The position numbers and the translations under genes are program-made. Source: a bacterium (GTDB lineage: Archaea > Micrarchaeota > Micrarchaeia > Micrarchaeales > CABMGC01). Taken from it: a stretch of DNA of 40,726 bases. The notes under the pieces were generated by a model. The model had not been told where the DNA came from. It ran no database searches and saw only the letters and a list, made by a program, of their open reading frames with translations. Positions 8,637-16,720 of the stretch are shown piece after piece. Location: assembly GCA_021829835.1 (NCBI GenBank), contig JAKBPE010000009.1, positions 1 to 40,726 on the forward strand. The letters run 5' to 3'. The first letter of the stretch is position 1. Each line of letters starts with the position of its first letter.

Positions 8637-10475
8637 ATGCCGGACCAAACCAAGGACATAATGCGTTTTTCACGTTACTTCAATATAGAAGCCCCATCAA
8701 GCTCCGTTCAGGCCCTCTTACTCGTTATTTTAGGAGCAGCAACAGGCATAATATCATATGCACTTATACATGTAAATTCGGGAATCGGCCTTTTCCAAAT
8801 CTTCTCATTCGGTTCAAGCATAGGTGTTATATTATTCACGCTCCCGAGCCTTATAACTGTCATTTCACTTAAAGCAATGAAGAAAGTTCTCAAACTGAAG
8901 CATGCCTTTTTCGCAGTTCTAGCCATATCTCTGGTATACGCTGTTTTTTTTCTTATGAATTCGATGATATTCGCATTTCTGCATAATTATTCACTGGCTT
9001 ACATAATAATTATACTAAGCAACACCATGATATACGGATACTGGTTCATGATAAACAAGGTTGTAATGTACCAGAAGCGGATACAGCTCTTCACCGCCGC
9101 TTTCCAGCCAATACTGAATATCTTTTTCTTTGTGCCTATGAACCGCTATCTTTTCGATACCAGCGTACAGCTTCCTGTGGTATTGCTCAAGCTCTGGGGC
9201 GGAATGATAGTCTTCATGTTTGTAGGTTACTATATCCTATATCTGATGGACAAACCTGCAAAAAAAGAGCTCAAGATAAGCGGAGTAGAGATAATAAGTT
9301 CAATGATAAACCAATGGCTTTATGACATAACCAACGAAGGTAGCATGCTAAACGGAACAGGGGTAAAGCGCGATATAGAGATAGACGTTATGGCTTTCAG
9401 AAACGGCAGCAGCTTTAAGGCAGTTTTTATAAATCCAGGCGTACATTATGGTCCATTCCATGATGTAGGTGGAGGCATAACTACCATGCATCTAGGCAAA
9501 AAGATAAAGGAAGGTATAGGTGCCATTCCTTTCATAATGCATGGCGCTGTAAGTTTTGAAGACAATCCAATAAGCACAAAACAGGTATATACTCTCTCAA
9601 ATGCTATCTCAAACGAGCTAAAAGCTCTTCCAATTTCTTCATTTAATCCAGCAAGAGGCTCATTCTCAAAGGGTTCATCCGGATCGTGCAATGCCCTTGC
9701 ATTCAAGATAAATGACTTCACCCTTCTCTCGCTTACAAAGGCGCCTTCTGTCACAGAAGACATAAATAAAGGCGTAGGTACCGAGCTTAAGGAATATGCT
9801 TCAAGATATTTCGGGAAGGTATCTCTTGTCGATGCCCACAATTCAAGGACAGAATCCGCATCTTCAGAAGAACTTCGTGGAATATTCGAAGGCAGCAAGT
9901 ATGTGGGAATATACAAAAATGCAATAAAGAGTGCGGCAAAAAAAATGCCAAAGGAGAAGCCTGTTCTGCTCGGAGTCTCAACAAGACTGCTTGGCAGTGA
10001 GATAAACAAAAAGGACTTAGGTGACGGATATTCAAGCATCGGAATATTTTCTTTTGGTAAAAAACGTTTCTGTATGATATATTTTGATGCAAATAACATG
10101 CTGCCAAAGCTCAGAACTGAAATAATCTCCCATGTAAGAAGGCATTTCAAAATCGATTCCGAAGTCTATACTACAGACACGCACTCGGTAAACACAATAG
10201 CGCTTCCAGCCAGCAATGTGCTGGGCAGGAAGACCAGATCAAGGGAACTGCTTCCCATACTGGACATGATGATCTCAGAGGCGCTTTCAGATATGAAGCC
10301 GGTGAAAGCAGCATATCTCAGAACAACCGTGAAAGGCTTCAAGGTATGGGGGGCAGGCTCTGAAGATACCTTAAAGAAGGTAAGCCGTGAGGTAATCCGG
10401 AACGGCAAAAGAAAGGTTCCCATCATAATAGCAGCAGGCTTTATAATTGCAGCATGGGTTATTTATCTAATATAA
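8637..10475 (+). CDS. DUF2070 family membrane protein
   Basis: N-terminal multi-TM, then a soluble domain with FINPGVHYGPFHDVGGG typical of DUF2070, and a C-terminal TM. Confidence 0.8.
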   Translation: MPDQTKDIMRFSRYFNIEAPSSSVQALLLVILGAATGIISYALIHVNSGIGLFQIFSFGSSIGVILFTLPSLITVISLKAMKKVLKLKHAFFAVLAISLVYAVFFLMNSMIFAFLHNYSLAYIIIILSNTMIYGYWFMINKVVMYQKRIQLFTAAFQPILNIFFFVPMNRYLFDTSVQLPVVLLKLWGGMIVFMFVGYYILYLMDKPAKKELKISGVEIISSMINQWLYDITNEGSMLNGTGVKRDIEIDVMAFRNGSSFKAVFINPGVHYGPFHDVGGGITTMHLGKKIKEGIGAIPFIMHGAVSFEDNPISTKQVYTLSNAISNELKALPISSFNPARGSFSKGSSGSCNALAFKINDFTLLSLTKAPSVTEDINKGVGTELKEYASRYFGKVSLVDAHNSRTESASSEELRGIFEGSKYVGIYKNAIKSAAKKMPKEKPVLLGVSTRLLGSEINKKDLGDGYSSIGIFSFGKKRFCMIYFDANNMLPKLRTEIISHVRRHFKIDSEVYTTDTHSVNTIALPASNVLGRKTRSRELLPILDMMISEALSDMKPVKAAYLRTTVKGFKVWGAGSEDTLKKVSREVIRNGKRKVPIIIAAGFIIAAWVIYLI

Positions 10476-10509
10476 AAATACGAATCGCAATCAGCAAAAG
10501 CTAAGCGAA

Positions 10510-11451
10510 GTGAGCAATATGCCTGACATTATCTTTCTTTATTTCCTATATGCTGCGGCAACCCTGATGCTCGCATACAGGCTTATAAAACTTAAAAAGT
10601 TCTCAGACCTCTCCTCATACTCTGCAATACTTGTAATAAGCATAATAGCATTCTACCTTGAGCATGCAGATATAGCACTGCTGATAAGCGGCGTAATAAT
10701 CTTTAATGCCATAATAGCATCTTACGGAAAGAAGCTATGCTATCTCTTCATATTTATAGGGATTTTATACGCTGCAGTTTCATACACCACAGGACCTGAA
10801 TTTGTACTCCAATCATTATTTCTGGGAATGCTGAGCGGTTCCAACCTTTTCGAAACAAAAAAGCAGAAAAACGAGAAAAAGAACGAACTGAGGCGAAATG
10901 CAGTTCAGATACTTGCAGGCGTATTCTTAATATCTGTTTTTTACATCCTAAAAAGCAGCATAGCCGACGCTGTGCTTTTCTGGTTTGTAATACTCGGCTC
11001 AATTTTCGGTAATTATGCATTAATCAACAGATCAGAGAAAATCTCAAAGTTTATAAACAGTTTTGAACGTTCAGAGACCACATTGGGTTCCGGGGCCAGA
11101 TGGCTTGCAATAGGTTCGCTTGCAACCGCATCATTTCTCACCGGAAATGCAGTCCTAACTGTCTTTTCAGCAATATTCATAGCAGATTCTCTTTCCACTC
11201 TTTTCGGAATATCTATAAAGACGCCAAGACTTCCATACAACCATAATAAAAGCACAGGAGGCACAGCAGTATACTTCCTCACTGTATTGGCAATTTCATA
11301 CGCGTTCATAGGTCCTCTTGCAGTACTCTTTGCCATGGCATCCTCTCTATTCGAGAGCCAGCCATACCATATAGACGACAATTTCGATGTGGCAATACTG
11401 ATGGTTGCAATATTCGTACTCCTGAAGTTCTTTGGAATAGGCATATTCTAA
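10510..11451 (+). CDS. Membrane CTP-dependent kinase / cytidylyltransferase-like protein (dolichol kinase/CarS-like)
   Basis: IFIADSLSTLFGISIKTPRLPYNHNKSTGGTAVYF; about 8 hydrophobic segments; adjacent to cis-prenyltransferase. Confidence 0.6.
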   Translation: MSNMPDIIFLYFLYAAATLMLAYRLIKLKKFSDLSSYSAILVISIIAFYLEHADIALLISGVIIFNAIIASYGKKLCYLFIFIGILYAAVSYTTGPEFVLQSLFLGMLSGSNLFETKKQKNEKKNELRRNAVQILAGVFLISVFYILKSSIADAVLFWFVILGSIFGNYALINRSEKISKFINSFERSETTLGSGARWLAIGSLATASFLTGNAVLTVFSAIFIADSLSTLFGISIKTPRLPYNHNKSTGGTAVYFLTVLAISYAFIGPLAVLFAMASSLFESQPYHIDDNFDVAILMVAIFVLLKFFGIGIF

Positions 11452-11508
11452 GAATCCCATGGAAAACTGCGAAGCACTACATCACAGCTTCAAAAAATCC
11501 ACGGCCAA

Positions 11509-12315
11509 CTATATTGGCGTAAACGTTACCCTATCCTCAATTTTCGGGCATCCGAATTTCTTCCACGCATTTCCAAGCCTTACACTTATTTCTATGAATC
11601 TCTCTTCTTCAGGTCCTGATGAACCAGGCGCAACTGAAACTTCGCCCTCCTTCACGCTGAACATCCCCTCTGCGTATCTGCCATGCAGCGACACGCCTCC
11701 AATTTCTATCTTAATCTCACTTCCAGCCCCAATTGAGAGATCAGATGCTCTGGTGGAAAGCTTCATGTTGCCATAGCCGTCTACATATGCAAGCCTGTCT
11801 CTGGGAGGTTCTGGAAGTTCTCTTGCATCAAGCTTCTCACCTAGCACAGAGTAATCCTTATTTATTACCTTTGAAAGAGGTTCAGGGTACTTATCCCTTG
11901 ATCTGAATTGCGAGCCCATATTCTCAACTTTAAGGTATCTAAGCTCCCTGATCATAGGTTTTATGAAGGAAAAGGTGTATCCCGAAAGTACAGCCACTAT
12001 TTCAAGTCCTGTATTAAGCTTTGCATAGACCAGTCTCTCCCCTTCATTCTTCTTTCTGGGGTTAGGATTATCAGCTCTAGGCGCAGTATTTGAAAAGATA
12101 TACGTATCTCCAAGTTCTTTTTTGCTACCGTCAAGCGCCAGCTGATATATACAGAATCCGGTAGAGATTGTGCTGAAAGCCTCTACTGTTACATAATCCG
12201 TATCAATACTTCCGGCAAACATCCTAAGCTTTCTCTTTATCTCAGCAAAAGCAAGATCTCCTGCTCCAAAATCACCAACTACAAATACCAAGGGTTTAGA
12301 CTTCTCCATGTGCAA
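11509..12315 (-). CDS. Divergent SAM hydrolase / SAM-dependent halogenase-like (DUF62) protein
   Basis: VGDFGAGDLAFAEIKRKL near N-terminus; C-terminal AYVDGYGNMKLSTRASDL resembles the DxFGNLxTN motif. Central motifs degenerate. Confidence 0.6.
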   Translation of the reverse strand: MHMEKSKPLVFVVGDFGAGDLAFAEIKRKLRMFAGSIDTDYVTVEAFSTISTGFCIYQLALDGSKKELGDTYIFSNTAPRADNPNPRKKNEGERLVYAKLNTGLEIVAVLSGYTFSFIKPMIRELRYLKVENMGSQFRSRDKYPEPLSKVINKDYSVLGEKLDARELPEPPRDRLAYVDGYGNMKLSTRASDLSIGAGSEIKIEIGGVSLHGRYAEGMFSVKEGEVSVAPGSSGPEEERFIEISVRLGNAWKKFGCPKIEDRVTFTPI

Positions 12316-12403
12316 TTATTAACCCCAAAGTAATTTAAAATCGGCTGCATATGCAAGATATGTGAATGATGCTTTGGCAATTAGGAAGAATGCAAGTTAA
12401 AAA

Positions 12404-12934
12404 TCAGACTCTTCTTCCTCTTCTGCCTCCGGGTCTCTTCGTAGTATCTGTAGGCATCGGGGTTACGTCTTCTATTGCGCCTATCCTGAACCCGCTTCTC
12501 GCAAGTGCTCTTACAACAGCCTGTGCGCCATGTCCAGGTGTCTTGGAGCTATGTCCCCCAACTGCCCTTATCTTAATATTTATATGCGTAATTCCCTTCT
12601 CAAGCGCTATTGATGAAACCCTATATGCTGCCTGCGTGGCTGCGAAAGGAGAGCCTTCCTCGTGGTCTGCTTCTACAACCATTCCTCCGCTTCCCACTGC
12701 TATAGTCTCTGATCCTGAGAGGTCAGTTAATGTTATTATGGTATTATTCTTTGACGAGAATATATGTGCTACTCCCCATCTCGTTCCTTTAGGCTTGCTC
12801 TTCTCCTGGATTGCCTGGACTTCAGCTTCGTAACTGAGTTCTCCTTTCCTTACCATTTCGTCTTTTTCTGATTTCTGAAGTTTCTTTGCTGCAGAAGCCT
12901 GTTTTGTACTAGTACCTTTTGCCATAAAAATCAC
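12404..12934 (-). CDS. rps11: 30S ribosomal protein S11
   Basis: [73 protein letters not shown]...RRGRRV. Confidence 0.97.
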   Translation of the reverse strand: MIFMAKGTSTKQASAAKKLQKSEKDEMVRKGELSYEAEVQAIQEKSKPKGTRWGVAHIFSSKNNTIITLTDLSGSETIAVGSGGMVVEADHEEGSPFAATQAAYRVSSIALEKGITHINIKIRAVGGHSSKTPGHGAQAVVRALARSGFRIGAIEDVTPMPTDTTKRPGGRRGRRV

Positions 12935-13491
12935 TCGGTTTCCTTCCCACTCACTTCAGCTTCCTTTAAAGGTGTCGCTGCGGTTTCAGTAGGAGTAATG
13001 TTAGCCTTAGTATTTTCTATATCTATAGGCTTGTAATATGAAATTTTCTCTTCGTCCCTCTTGCTTACCAGATATCCTGGTGACTTTGCCCTTCTTCCGT
13101 CAATCGCTATGAAACCATGCGTTATAAGCTGCCTTGCCTGCTTGCTTGTTTTGGCAAGTCCCTTTCTAAGCACGACTGTCTGAAGCCTTCTCTCAAGCAT
13201 GTCTTCTGGCTTTATTTCAAGAAGGTCGTCAAGGTTCGCACCTTCTTTGACTATTCCATATCTGGAAAGCCTTGAGACAAGTTCCTTTCCATTAGATTCC
13301 TGTATCCTTCCGGAGAGAACTGCCCTAACATTTCTTCTTACTCTTCTTATCTCACTGGTTGCCCTCCATAACTCATTCAGGTTTTTTAATCCAAAATCGT
13401 CTCTAAGTTTATGCTCATCTGTTATTCTCTGAGTATTCCATATGTCTGCAGGTCTCTGCACTTTCTTTCTATTTCTTCTCGGCGCTCCCAT
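12931..13491 (-). CDS. rps4: 30S ribosomal protein S4
   Basis: [34 protein letters not shown]4 domain ...[23 protein letters not shown]. Start at [10 protein letters not shown] preferred over the upstream Met that overlaps S13. Confidence 0.95.
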   Translation of the reverse strand: MGAPRRNRKKVQRPADIWNTQRITDEHKLRDDFGLKNLNELWRATSEIRRVRRNVRAVLSGRIQESNGKELVSRLSRYGIVKEGANLDDLLEIKPEDMLERRLQTVVLRKGLAKTSKQARQLITHGFIAIDGRRAKSPGYLVSKRDEEKISYYKPIDIENTKANITPTETAATPLKEAEVSGKETE

Positions 13492-13495
13492 CTCA

Positions 13496-14029
13496 TCACT
13501 TCTTCTCCTGCTGAGACTGCGTGGCTTTCGCCTGAGCCTCTGCACTCTTCTTCATAACTCCTATTGTAGCTCCAGTTCTTCCAGTGGACCTGGTTCTCTG
13601 CCCTCTTACTTTCTGTCCATACTGGTGCCTGTGACCTCTCCAAGTCTGTATTTTTATCATACTGTCAATATCCTGCCTGTTTTTAACTGTTAGGTCGACA
13701 CCTATGACGTGCATATCTTCTCCTGTCTCATTATCCTTTCTCCTGTTAAGCATGAATTTTGGTATATTCTTAAGCTTCTGGGGCTCCTTTATCATAGCTT
13801 CAAGCTGTGCAACCTGTGCATCACTGAGATCTTTGAGCTCGGTCTCCTTGCTTATCTTGTATTCGTTTTCATATGATATTGCAAGAGCCCTCGCAATGCT
13901 ATGTCCTATGCCTTTTATCTGCATAAGCCCTCTTACCATCTTGTAGCTGCCGTTTATGTCCCTTCCGGCTATTCTAATTATGCTTGTTGCTCCTTCATGC
14001 TTGTTTTTATCTTGAGCCATAAAATGCAC
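13496..14029 (-). CDS. rps13: 30S ribosomal protein S13
   Basis: IIRIAGRDINGSYKMVRGLMQIKGIGHSIARALA; TWRGHRHQYGQKVRGQRTRSTGRTGATIGV. Confidence 0.97.
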   Translation of the reverse strand: MHFMAQDKNKHEGATSIIRIAGRDINGSYKMVRGLMQIKGIGHSIARALAISYENEYKISKETELKDLSDAQVAQLEAMIKEPQKLKNIPKFMLNRRKDNETGEDMHVIGVDLTVKNRQDIDSMIKIQTWRGHRHQYGQKVRGQRTRSTGRTGATIGVMKKSAEAQAKATQSQQEKK

Positions 14030-14169
14030 TTTAAGGTATGATTAATACACTGACTAGGATATTATTCTGTCAGAAATGTCTTAAATACCTTTGCTTCTTT
14101 AGAACCTAATATGCTACATGGCAGTTTTTCACAACCCGAACGAACCAATGCATAATATCTACTCCTCCT

Positions 14170-14832
14170 TCAGGCAAAGCACTCTTTCCTAAGCTTTCTT
14201 ATGGCATCAGGAAGCCTTTCGGAATTAAGCAGGGCGCTTCCAGCAACTAGAAAATCCGCTCCGGCTTCAGCTGCCATCCTTCCTGTCTCGTTATTTATTC
14301 CTCCGTCAACTCCTACCACTGCATCAATTCCAAGCTCGCATATCTTCCTCTTTGCATGCTCTACCTTTCCAATGCACTCCATAATGAATTTCTGGCCTCC
14401 GAAACCGGGATTCACTGTCATGATCAGGATTTTATCAAGCCTGCCAGCAACTCCATCAATTCCATGTAAATCAGTAGCAGGGTTAAGCGCAAGCCCAGCC
14501 TTTAGCCCAAGCTTCTCTATCTTATCCAGAACAGGTTCCATGTCTGCATCAGATTCGAGGTGAACTATAAGCGAGTCGCATCCTGCATCTGCAAACCTCT
14601 CCAGATACTCTCCAGGCCTTTCTACCATGAGATGGGCATCCAGTTCAATATCTGTAAGCTTTCTTATGGATTTCACGAACCCCGGGCCAAAGCTGAGATT
14701 CGGCACAAAATGTCCATCCATTATGTCAAGGTGTATAGAGTCTGCCTCGCCTTCCTCTATCTCTTCTATTATATGGCCTATCTTAGCAAAATCCGCATCA
14801 AGTATTGATACTGATATCTCTGCATTCTTCAT
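14170..14832 (-). CDS. rpe: Ribulose-phosphate 3-epimerase
   Basis: VSILDADFAKIGHIIEEIEEGEADSIHLDIMDGHFVPNLSFGPGFVKSIRK; MTVNPGFGGQKFI; VGVDGGIN. Confidence 0.95.
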   Translation of the reverse strand: MKNAEISVSILDADFAKIGHIIEEIEEGEADSIHLDIMDGHFVPNLSFGPGFVKSIRKLTDIELDAHLMVERPGEYLERFADAGCDSLIVHLESDADMEPVLDKIEKLGLKAGLALNPATDLHGIDGVAGRLDKILIMTVNPGFGGQKFIMECIGKVEHAKRKICELGIDAVVGVDGGINNETGRMAAEAGADFLVAGSALLNSERLPDAIRKLRKECFA

Positions 14833-14888
14833 CTAAAACCCATCTATTATTATATCTGCAAATAAATTTCTTTATATTAAGTGCTTAA

Positions 14889-15026
14889 ATGTGTTCAAGC
14901 TGCAAAGCAGAATCAAAGTGCGCCTGCATATGTGTGGAAAACCTCGCAGTGATACAGAGTGAATTCTACCCATTCGATGTAATAAGAATAAAATGTGACG
15001 ATTGTGAACACAGCGTAGTCAGGTAA
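14889..15026 (+). CDS. Cysteine-rich 45-aa miniprotein (putative metal binding); not in ORF track
   Basis: Manual translation: MCSSCKAESKCACICVENLAVIQSEFYPFDVIRIKCDDCEHSVVR*. Confidence 0.45.
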   Translation: MCSSCKAESKCACICVENLAVIQSEFYPFDVIRIKCDDCEHSVVR

Positions 15027-15070
15027 GCAAGGCCTAAAACCCCCGAATCATATATCTCTGCTATCGAAAT

Positions 15071-15682
15071 TCAAGTGTAAACCTTCTTCACCGCAGGCCT
15101 CGCCGAAATCCTTTCAAACCATAATTTAAGATTTGGAAAGTCTTCAAGGCGCTGACCTTGTGTCTCATATGGCACTACCCAAGGATATGTGGCCATGTCT
15201 GCTATGCTATACTCTCCAACCACAAAATTCCTTCCCTCAAGCCTTTTATCAAGAACTTTATACAACCTATTGACCTCCTTCTCGTATCTCTCTATTGCAT
15301 AAGGCACCCTTTCGGTTGCAAACTTTTTGAAATGGTGCACCTGCCCTGCCATGGGTCCTAGGCCGCCGACCTGCCAGAATAGCCATTCGTTGACTTCTAT
15401 CCTCTCTCTGAAGCCCACCGGCAAAAACTTTCCACTTTTTTCTGCCAAATAAAGAAGAATTGCGCCAGACTCAAATACTGAAATAGGGCCTTTCTTATCC
15501 TTTGGATCGTGGTCTACAATTGCAGGTATCTTGTTGTTTGGAGATACTGCAAGAAATTCGGGTTTGAACTGGTCGCCATCATGTAGATTTATCTGTATCT
15601 GTTTGTATGCCAGACCTGCTTCTTCAAGAAACAATTTCACCTTCTGCCCATTTGGCGTAGCTGCATAGTATAAGTCTATCAT
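15071..15682 (-). CDS. Glutathione S-transferase, Nu-class/YfcG-like
   Basis: MIDLYYAATPNGQKVKLFLEEAGLAYKQIQINLHDGDQFKPEFLAVSPNNKIPAIVDHD...VFESGAILLYLAEKSGKFLP...WLFWQVGGLGPMAGQVHHF...PYAIERYEKEVNRLYKVLDKRL closely matches recalled E. coli YfcG. Start at MIDLYYA. Confidence 0.95.
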   Translation of the reverse strand: MIDLYYAATPNGQKVKLFLEEAGLAYKQIQINLHDGDQFKPEFLAVSPNNKIPAIVDHDPKDKKGPISVFESGAILLYLAEKSGKFLPVGFRERIEVNEWLFWQVGGLGPMAGQVHHFKKFATERVPYAIERYEKEVNRLYKVLDKRLEGRNFVVGEYSIADMATYPWVVPYETQGQRLEDFPNLKLWFERISARPAVKKVYT

Positions 15683-15797
15683 ATCATCACATTGTTCTAT
15701 GGGCAATTAAAAACTATAAAACTTTCGAGATAAAAGACGCATGCACAAAAAATAATGTAAAAATGAAGATAAAAAAAGAAGGATGTTCTAAAAGCAT

Positions 15798-15893
15798 CGC
15801 CAGGGTAGGGATTTGAACCCTAAAAGCCCGAAGGCCATACGCTTGCAGGAAAAATTTCCAGGCGTACGCGTTACCAGATTCTGCCACCCTGGC
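15798..15893 (-). tRNA. tRNA-Ser(GGA) with 12-nt anticodon-loop intron
   Basis: Acceptor GCCAGGG/CCCTGGC, T-arm TAGGG-TTCAAAT-CCCTA, variable-arm hairpin GCC-TTCG-GGC, anticodon stem TACGC/GCGTA with 19-nt loop. Excising 15844-15855 leaves CUGGAAA-type loop with GGA; G discriminator fits Ser. Confidence 0.85.
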
Positions 15894-16005
15894 ATTGGGT
15901 GATTATGCTCTAATCTTAATGCGATATATAATATAAAAGAATGCCTTCTTTCTGGAAATCATCCATTTGCTCAATCTACTGCTTAATTATTCTTTTCCAA
16001 AAAAA

Positions 16006-16683
16006 TCATTCTGCTTCAGTATCAATAAAGTTATAGATTATTCTTGCTGGAGTTTCATAATTGGCTTCCACACCATTTAAGATCTTTGATGTCTTCTTAC
16101 CGTCTCTCTCAGCCATTATTGTGGCAACATTCGGCAATATCTCAGGATGAAACTGCAGGCAGTAAAAATTCCTCAATACGTATGCCTCAATTCTTTTATC
16201 CTGTTTTGCTACTACCTTTCCTCCTTCAGGCATCTTCCTTAAGACATCTTTATGGCTTTCATAAAACTTGTCTTTTAGGCTAATTCCGGAGAAGATAGGT
16301 ATATTCTCCTCTATTATGTTTATCTTCTTGAAACCTTCTATAAATTTTTCTCCTTGGACAACCTTTCCTCCGAAGGCCTCTGCTACTATCTGAAATCCAA
16401 AGCAAATTCCAAGAGTAGGTATCCCAAGTCTGTCAATATCTGCAATAACTCCTTTCATGTTATGTATCCATTTCTCATCTTCATATACTGAAGCTCTAGA
16501 CCCTGTTATTATTACATGGTCATAGTGTTTGAGTTCATTATATTTGGGAGCTCTCCCTTCGAAAGAATTATAGATGTCCATTCTGGCGTTTTTGTATTTT
16601 CTGCTAAGCAAATTTTTTATTATTGAAGAGCCATTTGTCTTCTTGGATTTATCCATGTCGCAGTTAAGTATCAATACCCGCAT
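16006..16683 (-). CDS. Class I glutamine amidotransferase-like protein
   Basis: IITGSRASVYEDEKWI, nucleophile elbow LGICFGFQIVAEAFGG, and QFHPE. Confidence 0.88.
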   Translation of the reverse strand: MRVLILNCDMDKSKKTNGSSIIKNLLSRKYKNARMDIYNSFEGRAPKYNELKHYDHVIITGSRASVYEDEKWIHNMKGVIADIDRLGIPTLGICFGFQIVAEAFGGKVVQGEKFIEGFKKINIIEENIPIFSGISLKDKFYESHKDVLRKMPEGGKVVAKQDKRIEAYVLRNFYCLQFHPEILPNVATIMAERDGKKTSKILNGVEANYETPARIIYNFIDTEAE

Positions 16684-16720
16684 CAAACCAATCATTATAG
16701 CGTATATAATTTATTCTATC

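Noticed and set aside
9446-10150. 234-aa minus-strand ORF inside DUF2070 gene
   Set aside because: Antisense to a strongly supported CDS; composition looks like a shadow ORF.
15798-15893. Assignment as tRNA-Leu or tRNA-Ala
   Set aside because: Long variable arm excludes Ala; G discriminator and GGA after the simplest splice at 37/38 favour Ser.
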